A stretch of DNA of 64,000 nucleotides from Sanguibacter suaedae (GTDB lineage Bacteria; Actinomycetota; Actinomycetes; Actinomycetales; Cellulomonadaceae): NCBI RefSeq assembly GCF_016342785.1, contig NZ_JAEINH010000003.1, positions 62,001 to 126,000 of the forward strand, read 5' to 3'. Both the position numbers and the translations under genes were made by a program. Below are positions 55,683 to 63,284 of this stretch, one piece after another. Position 1 is the stretch's first letter. Each line of letters opens with the position of its first letter. The notes below the pieces were generated by a model. That model was not told the origin of the DNA and ran no database searches. It worked only from the letters and a program-made list of their open reading frames with translations.

Positions 55683-56426
55683 ATGGACCGGGTCGAAGAG
55701 TGGGAGCGACGGTCGGAGCGGGCGCTCACCGCTGCGGCGTTCGTCTTCCTCGTCGCGTACGCGGTGCCGATCGTCTGGCCGCGCACCGGTGGGACGGTGG
55801 CCGTGGTGTGCGGTGCGCTCGTCGCGGTCACGTGGGCCGCGTTCTGCGTGGACTACGTGGCGCGCCCGGCGTTGAGCCGGGACCGGCGGTCGTTCGCCCG
55901 CACGCACCTGTTCGACCTCGCCGTGATCCTGCTGCCCATGCTCCGCCCGCTGCGGCTGCTGCAGCTGATCACGCTCCTCAACGTCCTCAACCGCACGGGG
56001 GTGTACGGGTTGCGGGGACGGGTCGTCACCTACGCCACGGGCGGGACGGTGCTGCTCATCCTCTGCGGGGCGCTCGCCATCACCGATGCGGAGCGCGGTC
56101 ACCCGGACGCCGTGATCGGCGGCTTCGGCGACGGGCTGTGGTGGGCCATGGCGACGCTGACCACCGTCGGGTACGGGGACACCTACCCGGTGACCGTCAC
56201 GGGACGGATCGTCGCCTCGCTGCTCATGATCGCGGGGATCGCGCTCCTCGGTGTGGTCACCGCCACCCTCGCGTCGTGGCTCGTGGACCGTGTCTCCGAC
56301 GTGTCCGAGGCGGAGCAGGCCGCGACCCGGAGCCAGGTCGACGCCCTCGCGACGGAGATCCGGGAGCTCCGTGCGGAGCTCGCCGTACGGAGCCCGGACG
56401 AGCGTGCCGGTCCCCCGCTGGGCTGA
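55683..56426 (+). CDS. Voltage-gated-type potassium channel
   Basis: A 247-residue channel with a six-helix layout: helices S1-S4 in residues ~17-105, including the basic segment LRPLRLLQLITLLNVLNRTG as a possible voltage sensor, then S5 (~115-134), the pore helix with the K+ selectivity filter TTVGYGD at 160-166, and S6 (~178-200). A C-terminal coiled coil (~205-235) likely tetramerises it. ATG 55683. It is the last chromosomal gene before the prophage remnant, whose left att site starts 15 nt after its stop. Confidence 0.9.
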   Translation: MDRVEEWERRSERALTAAAFVFLVAYAVPIVWPRTGGTVAVVCGALVAVTWAAFCVDYVARPALSRDRRSFARTHLFDLAVILLPMLRPLRLLQLITLLNVLNRTGVYGLRGRVVTYATGGTVLLILCGALAITDAERGHPDAVIGGFGDGLWWAMATLTTVGYGDTYPVTVTGRIVASLLMIAGIALLGVVTATLASWLVDRVSDVSEAEQAATRSQVDALATEIRELRAELAVRSPDERAGPPLG

Positions 56427-56441
56427 GGCCGGCGGTCGTGC

Positions 56442-56469
56442 GCGGATGAGCTGGCCGGTACGCCGGGTT
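56442..56469. repeat. Left attachment site (28-bp repeat of rnpB 3' end)
   Basis: Identical over 28 bp to 62887-62914, beginning GCGGATGAGCTGGCC. The sequences on both sides differ, so the repeat is limited to the crossover core. It is not a second rnpB: the remaining ~360 nt are absent here. Confidence 0.9.
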
Positions 56470-56641
56470 TCGTCCGACGCGCTCTTGACCTATGTCTTTA
56501 CGCCGCAGGGGCTGGGTGGGAGCCGGGAGAATGATTCCGTCGACTGCGTCGCGCATCCGCTCGGTGCGCCAGCTTCGCAGCCTTCAGGAGAAGCAATCCG
56601 CAGAGGCAACTCGCGCGCAGAAGGCGGAGGCCGACAGGCAG

Positions 56642-57180
56642 GTGCGCGAGAGGAGACATGTACGCCAAGCTCGCCGTCTCCGTCGACCCCGCAGCGAAGT
56701 CGAGGAGCACGTCGGACATGACCGCTATCATCGTGACCGCCCTCGACAGGGAGGGCATCACGTGGATGCTCGACAACCGCACACTCAAGGGCACCCCATC
56801 GAATGGGGCACCGCAGTGTGGGCGGCCTCCTCGACTGAAACGCGGATGAGGTCATTATCGAGGACAACCAGGGCGGCGAGATGGTCCTCGAACTCCTCCG
56901 CTCCGCGTGGCGGCACATGCACCGCCAGCGTCCGCCCACGCGCCTTCCCCCGCGCGTCCGGTCCGTCACGGCGTCGCAATCTAAGCGGACCCGCGCGGAG
57001 TCCACCGTAGCCTTCTACGAGATCGGCGGCGTCCGCCACGTATCCGACGGCACGACCCGCCTCGATGCGCTCGAGACGCAGCAACTCACGTGGACGGGCT
57101 CGGGTGACTCCCCCGAGCGGACCGACGCCGCGGTGCGCGGCCTCACCGCATTCCTGCTAACCGAGCACTTCGAGGGGTCC
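56642..57180 (+). pseudogene. Phage terminase large subunit, C-terminal fragment, frameshifted
   Basis: The nuclease half of a TerL protein is read in three frames. Frame 1 gives AKLAVSVDPAAKSRSTSDMT, then DREGITWMLDNRTLKGTP. A lost base near 56808 leads to WGTAVWAASS, and a second near 56850 to DEVIIEDNQGGEMVLELLRS, then VTASQSKRTRAES and a final TWTGSGDSPERTDAAVRG. The Asp in VSVDPA and those in DNQGGEM are in the expected nuclease positions. The N-terminal ATPase half is missing, cut off near the left att site. Two independent single-base losses indicate decay. Confidence 0.75.
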
Positions 57181-57374
57181 GTCGCCGCGAAGCCGGCCGG
57201 GCAGGCATGCGCGGGCGCTGACCTACTCGGGAAGCGCGCCCTGACCTGCTTAGCCCGCTCAGGCGTCAGGTGGCATGGCGCCCGCTGGACGACCTGGAAG
57301 CCATTGGTGCGCAGCCACGCCCGGATGGTCTTCGAGCTCTTGTTGAGCTCCTTCGGGGTCGCTGTCGGATCCAC
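57015..57374 (-). pseudogene. Phage helix-turn-helix protein, likely truncated
   Basis: The first ~48 residues from GTG 57374 resemble small actinophage/Lsr2-type DNA-binding units: ATPKELNKSSKTIRAWLRTN, then LTPERAKQVRARF. After about 57235 the frame simply runs antisense through the terminase fragment and loses protein character. A deletion probably fused the two convergent genes. The intact DNA-binding part may still be expressed. Confidence 0.45.
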
Positions 57375-57432
57375 GTCCGGAGTCTAGGCGTGCCCGATGG
57401 AGCGGCGCCGGGCGGGCACGCGCGGCCGCTGA

Positions 57433-57618
57433 CTAGTTCTTGTTCGCGTCCCGGACCATCTTCGTGACCGCCGAGCGGTCCGGCGTCACTCCGCGCTTCT
57501 TGAGCTCCTTCATCGTGTCCGACACCTGCTGCGACTCAGACTTCGTGCGATCCAGCTCGACCGGCGCGAACATCCTCTTCGCGGCGGCGTCGTTCCACTT
57601 GATCTCAACCTTGCCCAC
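57433..57618 (-). CDS. Small phage-type protein, unknown function
   Basis: A 61-residue basic protein with VEIKWNDAAAKRMFAPVELD and a C-terminal KKRGVTPDRSAVTKMVRDANKN-like helix. The GTG at 57618 is chosen because AAGGAGG lies 7 nt upstream; the longer frame to 57684 is not supported. The 237-nt gap to the right (57619-57855) shows no gene. Confidence 0.5.
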   Translation of the reverse strand: MGKVEIKWNDAAAKRMFAPVELDRTKSESQQVSDTMKELKKRGVTPDRSAVTKMVRDANKN

Positions 57619-57855
57619 GGTGACTCCTCCTTGTCGAAACGGCCCGATATGACCATGGCTCACGGTAGTGCGGGCCACTGACACCCCGCGCAGACCATGA
57701 GCGAACCGTCCGACACCCCCGCGGTCACGCAGGTCGACTCCCGCTGACCGGCCGACTCCCTGCCGGAGTCAGCGCACTCCGCGACCAAGACGCGTGAGCG
57801 CGCGCGGCGAGGAGAAGAGGACCCGGCAGGGCGCAGATCCGGCTAGTATCCGCTC

Positions 57856-58479
57856 ATGGCATCAAGAGTGTGCTGGTCATGCGGGTCCTTCTCTCACCAC
57901 ACCACTGCTGCAGACCCTCGCGCGGCGGCCGAGCCAACGTTCTGGTGGGGGGCGTACCGATGCGATCACTGCGGCGTTTGGTCGGTCGCGCGCTGGGAGA
58001 ACAGCAAAGGCACGGCCAGCGGGAACGTAAAAACGTACATGGACGCCGCCACCAACCTTGAATGGCATCCTTCTAAGGTCGAAGGAAAGCAGTTCCCTGA
58101 CGTACCGGAGCACATCGCATCCGCGGCTGACGAGGCATACCGATGCTTCTCCATCTCCGCGCTTCGAGCGGCAATCCTCCTCGGCCGATCGGTTGTAGAG
58201 GCGACAGCCAAAGACAAGGGCATAGTCAAGGGGACGCTGGCAACGAAGATCAACGGCCTAGAAGCTGCTGGGCACATCCGGCCTCTCATTGCTGAGACCG
58301 CGCACGAGATCCGGTTTCTCGGCAACGATATGGCCCATGGTGACTTTATCGAGCCCGTTAGCGACGGTCAAGCTGCGGACGTTCTCGCCTTCATGGACGA
58401 GGTGCTGAACGAAGTCTATCAAGGTCCGGCGCGAGTAAACGCGCGTCGGGCAGCCCGAATCGCGCCGACAGCCGACTAA
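57856..58479 (+). CDS. Zinc-ribbon DUF4145 protein (cargo)
   Basis: A 207-residue protein. The N-terminus has a zinc ribbon, C6xxC9 and C36xxC39 (VCWSCG, RCDHCG). The C-terminal ~110 residues match the DUF4145 pattern: CFSISALRAAILLGRSVVEA, then LATKINGLEAAGHI and EIRFLGNDMAHGDF. DUF4145 domains often sit beside restriction-modification or other defence genes, but no biochemical role is fixed. Base composition is clearly lower in G+C than the host, indicating transfer. Its stop lies 1 nt from the IS481-type element, so the insertion left it intact. Confidence 0.75.
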   Translation: MASRVCWSCGSFSHHTTAADPRAAAEPTFWWGAYRCDHCGVWSVARWENSKGTASGNVKTYMDAATNLEWHPSKVEGKQFPDVPEHIASAADEAYRCFSISALRAAILLGRSVVEATAKDKGIVKGTLATKINGLEAAGHIRPLIAETAHEIRFLGNDMAHGDFIEPVSDGQAADVLAFMDEVLNEVYQGPARVNARRAARIAPTAD

Positions 58480-58480
58480 C

Positions 58481-59606
58481 TGTTGTGGGTCATGACGTTG
58501 GTGACGCACCGGAGGGGGTGGGGGCATAGGCGAGGGGTAGGTCCCGGTCGTGCAGGATGAAAGTACCTCTACAACCGCCTGCTCGAAGGACCTACCCCTC
58601 ATGACCCACGCTAATGCCCCGCCGACCCCTGCCGGAAGACTGCGATTGATGCGGCGCTGCGAGCATCGTCCGATTGCCCACGTAGCGGCCGAGGCCGGCG
58701 TCGCGCGTGCGACCGTGACGAAGTGGTTGCGCCGCTATAAGCGCCTTGGCGAGGCCGGACGGGTAGACCGGTCCAGCGCCCCGTTCTCGAGCCCGACCCA
58801 GACCTCGCCTGGGGTGGTGGAACGGATCGAGGACCTGCGCCGCACCCACAAGTGGACGGCCCGCCAGGTCCATCTCGAGCTGGTCCGTGAGGGCCACCAA
58901 ATTGCTCCGGTGGCGGCGGCTCGGTGGTTGCGTAGGTTGGAGATCGCCCAGCGGCGGGACACCGACCCCACCAGAGTGAGCAACCGGGTCGTCCGCCGGA
59001 TCGTGGCCCGGCATCCTAGTCAGATGGTTCATCTGGATGTGAAGAAGGTCGGGTGGATCCCTGACGGCGGTGGCTGGCGGGTTTACGGACGAGGTTCACC
59101 GCAGGCCAGGGCCGTCAACCGGGCCAAGGCCAAGGCCGCTAGGGCCGGATACGTCCACCTGCACTCCGCGGTCGACGGCTTCTCCCGCCTGGCCTACACC
59201 GAAGCGCTCCCCAACGAGACCGCCGCCACCACCACCACCATCGAATTCTGGGCCCGCGCACGGGCGTTCTTCGCCGCCCACGGCATCGCCCGCATCACCC
59301 GGGTCATGACTGACAACGGGTCGAACTACCGGGCCAAGGACTTCCACCAGGCGGCCTTGGCGACCGCGGCCAAGCACCAACGCATCCAGCCCCACCCCCA
59401 AGCACAACGGGAAAGTCGAACGCTACAACCACACCCTGGCCGAGGAACTTCTCTACGCCCGCGGATGGCCTCAGAAGCCCACCGCACCGCGGCAATCGAC
59501 GTCTGGAGCATCCACTACAACTACCATCGACCACACACTGCAGCCAGGAACCAACCCCCAGCCTCACGCCTCCGAGAAGGTGTCACCAACGTCATGACAC
59601 AGAACA
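58481..59606 (+). mobile_element. IS481-family insertion sequence
   Basis: 1126 bp with terminal inverted repeats at 58481-58505 and 59582-59606 (23 of 25 bases match; both start TGTT and share TCATGACGTTGGTGAC). One transposase gene fills it. Flanks read CTAAC on the left and GCTAG on the right, so no clean target duplication is seen. It is inserted exactly between the stop codons of two convergent cargo genes. Confidence 0.88.
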
Positions 59607-59611
59607 GCTAG
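58601..59611 (+). pseudogene. IS481-family transposase with two compensating frameshifts
   Basis: A DDE integrase-fold transposase with an N-terminal helix-turn-helix (IAHVAAEAGVARATVTKWLR) and catalytic acids D146 (MVHLDVKKVG) and D238 (VMTDNGSNYR). Between ~59393 and ~59465 the frame is wrong: the family stretch NGKVERYNHTLAEELLYARG is present but in another frame, including the third catalytic residue, Glu at 59418-59420. The original frame returns as EAHRTAAIDVWSIHYNYHRP. Losses of 2 and 1 bases explain this. The product keeps length but not the catalytic Glu, so it should be inactive. The stop codon lies just outside the right repeat. Confidence 0.85.
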
Positions 59612-60039
59612 TTCGTCCAAGCGGGCAGGTTCTTGTACCCACGCCGCGCTTGGATTACCGCCCCAACGATGAGCATCACGATTCCGATGACCGTGTAGGC
59701 GATTGCGAGCCAGAAAACGACTGACACGGACTCATTGGAGGTGTTCATCACCGCGAAAGCCGAGCCCCAAGCTGCTAGGGCGGCGAGAAGTGCCACGACA
59801 CCGGCACCCGTGTAGGGGGTGCGCCACCACACATTGCTGAGCTGGTGCGAAGTGAACTTGATGAACTGCTTCAGCTGTTTCTCTTCGTTGGTCGAAAGGC
59901 CGCCCGCAATAACTAGCGCTCGTGCTTCACGGATCGCTTCGACTCGGGCGAGACTTCGATCGCCGTGGAAGAGCGCCGAGAGGACTGCCACTAGCGCTAC
60001 GGCGACGGTTCCGATACTGATCCACTCTGCTGCTCCCAT
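59608..60039 (-). CDS. Three-helix membrane protein (cargo)
   Basis: A 143-residue protein. An N-terminal helix (~5-24) is followed by a cytoplasmic helical region (RVEAIREARALVIAGG, then NEEKQLKQFIKFTSHQL) and two helices (~76-96 and 104-128), ending in a basic tail. No family recognised. Lower G+C than the host. Its stop is 1 nt from the IS right end; before the insertion it was convergent with the DUF4145 gene and almost touching it, so the two may form a pair. Function unknown. Confidence 0.65.
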   Translation of the reverse strand: MGAAEWISIGTVAVALVAVLSALFHGDRSLARVEAIREARALVIAGGLSTNEEKQLKQFIKFTSHQLSNVWWRTPYTGAGVVALLAALAAWGSAFAVMNTSNESVSVVFWLAIAYTVIGIVMLIVGAVIQARRGYKNLPAWTN

Positions 60040-60126
60040 GACGTTAGTTGTACACCCACACTGACATACCCGAGGTCGGTCCTCACGAATCCCCCCTCAC
60101 GGACGATGGACTCAGGAGGCCCGCCC

Positions 60127-60448
60127 ATGACGCCCCCCTGATCCCGCACTCATCCGCGACGAGGTCACCAGCCCTGACGATGCAACGCTCGAGGAGTGGT
60201 TCGACGAGCTCGGGCACTGGCTGCCCGTGGCGATCCGCATCCTCTTGCGCCGGTACGCCGACGCGTCCGCCGGCGGGCCAGAGGTCTCGAACTTCGGGCT
60301 CGACGGCGTTCTCACGGTCGGCTTCTCGAAGGCGACTCTTGCGAGCCTCGCCGCGCAGATCGCCCGCCCCGAGGACCTCCTCAACCCGACCTCCACGTCC
60401 GGCCGGCTCCAGATCGCACCGATCCTGCGCCCGGACGGCTACTGGTGA
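60127..60448 (+). pseudogene. Small phage protein with a one-base insertion
   Basis: ATG 60127 has AGGAGG upstream, but the frame stops after four codons. Removing one C from the C6 run just after the start opens a ~106-residue frame to 60448, including LEEWFDELGHWLPVAIRILL, then LDGVLTVGFSKATLASLAAQ and ending LRPDGYW. Its stop overlaps the GTG of the next gene by 4 nt. It sits where small head genes or a portal end would be; identity unknown. Confidence 0.5.
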
Positions 60449-61456
60449 CCCAGCCCGACAGCATCGAAGCGCTCACCGCCCAGCTGCGGACTGAAGTGGC
60501 GGCCGTGTGGGCGTGGATCGTGCGCGAGCTGGACGAGCTCCTGCGTGAGTGGTGGGGCCTCGCCCCGGCGGTGCGCGTGAACCGCCTCACCGAGCTCGAG
60601 GCGGCCGTGTGCGCGCTCGGGGACCAGGGACACGCTCGCCGCCACGCAAGTCCTGACGGCCACGCAGGCGGCCTACGAGATCGGTGCGTTCACCGTCGCC
60701 ACGACCCTCGGCACGCCCACGGCCTTCGCTGCCATCGACACCAACGTGATCGCGGCACTCGCTAAGGACACGATGGCCGACATCCTCCTCGCGACCCGCG
60801 GCATGGACGAGTCTGCGAAGGCGTTCACCCGCACAATGGCCCCGGACTGGGTGTGCGCGAAGATCTACTCCGGCCTCACCGCGGGCAGGCCGGGGTGCGC
60901 CTGGCCGCCGAACTCCCGCCGAACTCCTACCGAACGGAATCACGGCCGTCACCTACGCGAACGGGCGCAAGATCGGCCTGTCGACGTACACGGACATGGT
61001 CGTGCGCACGAAGACGGTCATGGCGTACCAGGAGGGAGCGTTCAACCAGGCCGAGGCGCTCGGCGTGGAGTGGATGGAGATCTTCGACGGCGCCGCCTGC
61101 GAGTGGACGTCGCAAGACGACCTCCAAAAGGACAACGGCATGATCGTCACGCTCGCGAGTACCCGATCAGCTATCCAAACTGCCGACGCTCGTCGTCGCC
61201 CCGGATCGACATCTCGTCGGCGGCGGACGCGAAGGTCGCTCGAGCGACCACGACCGAGGCGCAGCACGCCGACCAGGAAGCCGCGGGCAGGCTCGTGCGG
61301 CCGCCTACGCCCGCCCACCCGACGCGTCTCCCTCGACTCCCAGGTGGCTCTACCCGCAGGCGCACGAACATCGACCTCCAGGCCTGGGTCGTCGGGTCCA
61401 AGGCCGCCGCTCGGAACGCGACCCTCACGCAGAAGCGAGTGCCACCGCCCGAGTGA
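60445..61456 (+). pseudogene. MuF-like phage minor head protein, multiply frameshifted
   Basis: From GTG 60445 the protein begins SIEALTAQLRTEVAAVWAWI. It then continues in other frames as TQVLTATQAAYEIGAFTVA with DTMADILLATRGMDESAKAF, next as NGRKIGLSTYTDMVVRTKTV, then EWMEIFDGAACEWTSQDD, and last YPISYPNCRRSSSPR. This matches the layout of actinophage minor head/MuF proteins, in which FDGxxCxWTxHDD and the C-terminal HPNCRRS segment are typical. At least four frame changes (near 60630, 60905, 60950 and 61160) show it is dead. Confidence 0.7.
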
Positions 61457-61466
61457 CCATCGCGGC

Positions 61467-61660
61467 ATGACGACCCACGCACCGCGACCACGCCGTTCAC
61501 GCTCACCACCACGTCTCCCGCCACCGCCGCGGTCACCTTCGGCGGCGTGAACGTGTCGGACGACGTCGTCGCGGTCGAGTTCACGCAGGCAGCCGGCGAC
61601 CAGGCGGCGCTCGTCCTGCATCTCAAGCCCAAGGTCACCATCACGGGGACGCGATCGTGA
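61467..61660 (+). pseudogene. Small phage protein, frameshifted
   Basis: An ATG at 61467 lies one base out of frame with a ~55-residue stretch, TPFTLTTTSPATAAVTFGGV and then VEFTQAAGDQAALVLHLKPK, ending at TGA 61658-61660. A single-base loss near 61480 would account for it. The stop overlaps the next GTG by 3 nt, typical of packed phage genes. Confidence 0.4.
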
Positions 61661-61827
61661 CCGTCGTCCGCGATCCCACCGACGACGAGTTTCGCGCCCG
61701 GCCCGGGGACTGGCAGGCCACCCTCGACCCCGTCGCGCTCGACGCCGAGGTCCGCCCACTCCTGACGAGCATGCGCGGCTCCTACGCCGCGCGCATCGAG
61801 GTCCTCGCGGAGAACGTCCGTGGTTGA
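61657..61827 (+). CDS. Small phage protein, unknown
   Basis: A 56-residue ORF, too short for most gene lists: VVRDPTDDEFRARPGDWQAT, then LTSMRGSYAARIEVLAENVR. The GTG start overlaps the previous stop and its stop overlaps the next GTG by 8 nt, a packed phage head-tail arrangement. Confidence 0.5.
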   Translation: MTVVRDPTDDEFRARPGDWQATLDPVALDAEVRPLLTSMRGSYAARIEVLAENVRG

Positions 61828-62272
61828 CCTCGGCCCCGTCCTCAACCTCGGCGGCACCCTCGCCGCATCCGCCGTCCGCACGTTCGGGACTGAGGTCACC
61901 CCGGCCGTCGAGATCTTCGGGGAGACCGACCCAGTCACGCTCGAGCGGCCCGTCGCCGTCCAGGCGCTCGGGAAGCAGCAGGGCATCATCATCAAGACCG
62001 GCGGCGCGACGGGCGAGCTCATCCCCGGCGTCCAAGTCCAGGTCACTGACTGGCGCGTAGTCCTCCTGCCGAACGTCCCCGACGTCGCGACCGTCTCGAC
62101 GAACCTGCCCCAGGCGCGCCGTCTCGAGTTCGGGTTCTTCGGCGAAGATTCCCTCGGCCGCAACTACCGCCAGCCCCCGTACCCGCACTGGCGCCCAGCC
62201 ATCGCCGGCGTCGCCGACGTGTTTGCGACCGAGCTCGACCGCGCCACGCGAGCCTCCCGGAGGACATCGTGA
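61820..62272 (+). CDS. Phage head-tail connector-like protein
   Basis: A 150-residue protein with FGETDPVTLERPVAVQALGK and VQVTDWRVVLLPNVPDVATV, a beta-rich pattern like phage head-closure/connector proteins. It is one of the few phage genes here without a frameshift. Assignment rests on position after the minor head gene and on composition; no diagnostic motif is present. GTG 61820. Confidence 0.5.
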   Translation: MVDLGPVLNLGGTLAASAVRTFGTEVTPAVEIFGETDPVTLERPVAVQALGKQQGIIIKTGGATGELIPGVQVQVTDWRVVLLPNVPDVATVSTNLPQARRLEFGFFGEDSLGRNYRQPPYPHWRPAIAGVADVFATELDRATRASRRTS

Positions 62273-62325
62273 GCCTGTACCGAACCGAGCCCATCCGCGA
62301 CGCCGCCGTCGTCGCCGCCGCGTAA
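62269..62325 (+). other. Possible 18-codon ORF, phage gene stump
   Basis: GTG 62269 has GGAGG 6 nt upstream and overlaps the previous stop, but reads only VSLYRTEPIRDAAVVAAA before TAA. It is probably the start of a tail gene cut short by deletion. Confidence 0.25.
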
Positions 62326-62393
62326 CCACCCCCTCGTCGTCGCCGCACCCCTTCGCTCGTGTGCGGGGACGACCCTCATGGAAGGACGCCGTC

Positions 62394-62834
62394 ATGGCAC
62401 TGCCGCAGAAGAACACCCGCATCATCCGCGTCCCGATCGTCCTCGACTCCGAGGTCGATCTGGAATGCCTCCAGGCGCAGCGCGCCGTCGACGTGCGCGC
62501 CGCAGAGCTGCTCAGCACTGCGGCCGACCGGATCCACATCGCCCGCGCCGCCGCGCCCTCTGAAACTGAGATCGACGCCGCGAACCGCATCGTCGACTGG
62601 GACAAGGCCGTCATCGCCGAACTCAAGGCCACCGCCGAGGAGAAGAAGGCCGCGCTCGAGGACGTGACCGCATGGTCCGCGGTCCGCGCCCTCGGCCGCA
62701 AGACGTGGGCCGACCTCGTCCGCCGCCACCCCGCGACGCTCGAGGACCAAAAGCAGTGGGAGGCCGACGGCGGGAAGGGCAAGGCGCCGTACAACGAGAT
62801 CGAGCTCGCCAAGGACCTCTTCCACCTCGCGTGA
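62394..62834 (+). CDS. Phage tail-assembly-type protein
   Basis: A 146-residue mostly helical protein (VDVRAAELLSTAADRIHIAR, then VRALGRKTWADLVRRHPATL and a C-terminal YNEIELAKDLF). This resembles actinophage tail-assembly chaperone-type proteins, which lie between the major tail protein and the tape measure. The frame is intact; AAGGA precedes ATG 62394; a longer frame from 62223 is not supported. Last gene before the right att site, 52 nt away. Confidence 0.5.
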   Translation: MALPQKNTRIIRVPIVLDSEVDLECLQAQRAVDVRAAELLSTAADRIHIARAAAPSETEIDAANRIVDWDKAVIAELKATAEEKKAALEDVTAWSAVRALGRKTWADLVRRHPATLEDQKQWEADGGKGKAPYNEIELAKDLFHLA

Positions 62835-62886
62835 ATCTCACCCCTGGAGACTCCCGAATGTTTCCACAGTTCAGAGAGCATAAAAG

Positions 62887-62914
62887 GCGGATGAGCTGGC
62901 CGGTACGCCGGGTT
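62887..62914. repeat. Right attachment site (inside rnpB 3' end)
   Basis: Identical to 56442-56469. It covers the 3' strand of helix P1 and the adjoining conserved AACCCGG segment of RNase P RNA. Unlike the left copy it is continuous with a full rnpB. Confidence 0.9.
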
Positions 62915-63275
62915 CTGTTCCCGCGCCCGGTTGCCCCGGCGCGGGCGACGACCATCCATCTACGACGTACGTCGCCGTACGCCTCCAGCGGCCTACCCGG
63001 ATGCTCGGGCGAGCAGCCCTCGGACGCATCCTGTCTGACCTTGCTCCAGGTGGGGTTTACCTAGCCACGCCAGTCACCTGGCGTGCTGGTGGTCTCTTAC
63101 ACCACCGTTTCACCCTTACCGGGTGCGCGAACGCCCCGGCGGTCTGTTCTCTGTGGCACTGTCCCGCGGGTCACCCCGGGTGGGCGTTACCCACCACCTC
63201 GCTCTGTGGAGCCCGGACGTTCCTCGGCGGGAGGCGGACCTCCCGACGCGGTCGTCTGGCCAACTCATCCGCACC
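62887..63275 (-). ncRNA. rnpB: RNase P RNA (type A)
   Basis: The ~390-nt catalytic RNA that removes tRNA 5' leaders. On the minus strand it opens with GCGGATGAGTTGGCC (63272-63258), which pairs with GGCCAGCTCATCCGC at the 3' end (62901-62887) to form helix P1. The universal GAGGAACGTCCGGGCTCC core follows near the 5' end, with AGGGTGAAA in the middle and ACAGAACCCGG near the 3' end. TAGTAC on the minus strand at 63287-63282 is a plausible -10 box and overlaps the stop codon of the upstream tautomerase gene. The prophage uses its 3' end as att site without damaging it. Confidence 0.95.
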
Positions 63276-63284
63276 GCAAGGGTA

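Larger units (their letters stand above)
56442..62914. mobile_element. Decayed prophage remnant integrated in the 3' end of rnpB
   Basis: A ~6.4-kb element bounded by identical 28-bp direct repeats (56442-56469 and 62887-62914) of the rnpB 3' end. Integration there regenerates a complete rnpB on the right. Inside are terminase, minor-head, connector-like and tail-like genes, all on the plus strand, in phage late-gene order; most carry frameshifts. Small minus-strand genes and an IS481-family insertion sit between terminase and head genes. No integrase, portal or major capsid gene is visible, so it cannot be a complete phage. Cargo genes have clearly lower G+C than the host. Confidence 0.85.

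Noticed and set aside
56442-56469. A second rnpB copy
   Set aside because: Only the 28-bp 3' segment is duplicated; the conserved core of RNase P RNA is missing.
56498-56794. A hydrophobic minus-strand ORF at the left end of the prophage remnant
   Set aside because: It is antisense to the terminase fragment and has no ribosome site or family resemblance.
59096-59567. Gly/Val-rich minus-strand ORFs inside the IS element
   Set aside because: They are antisense to the transposase and explained by its codon bias; no second IS gene is expected in the IS481 family.
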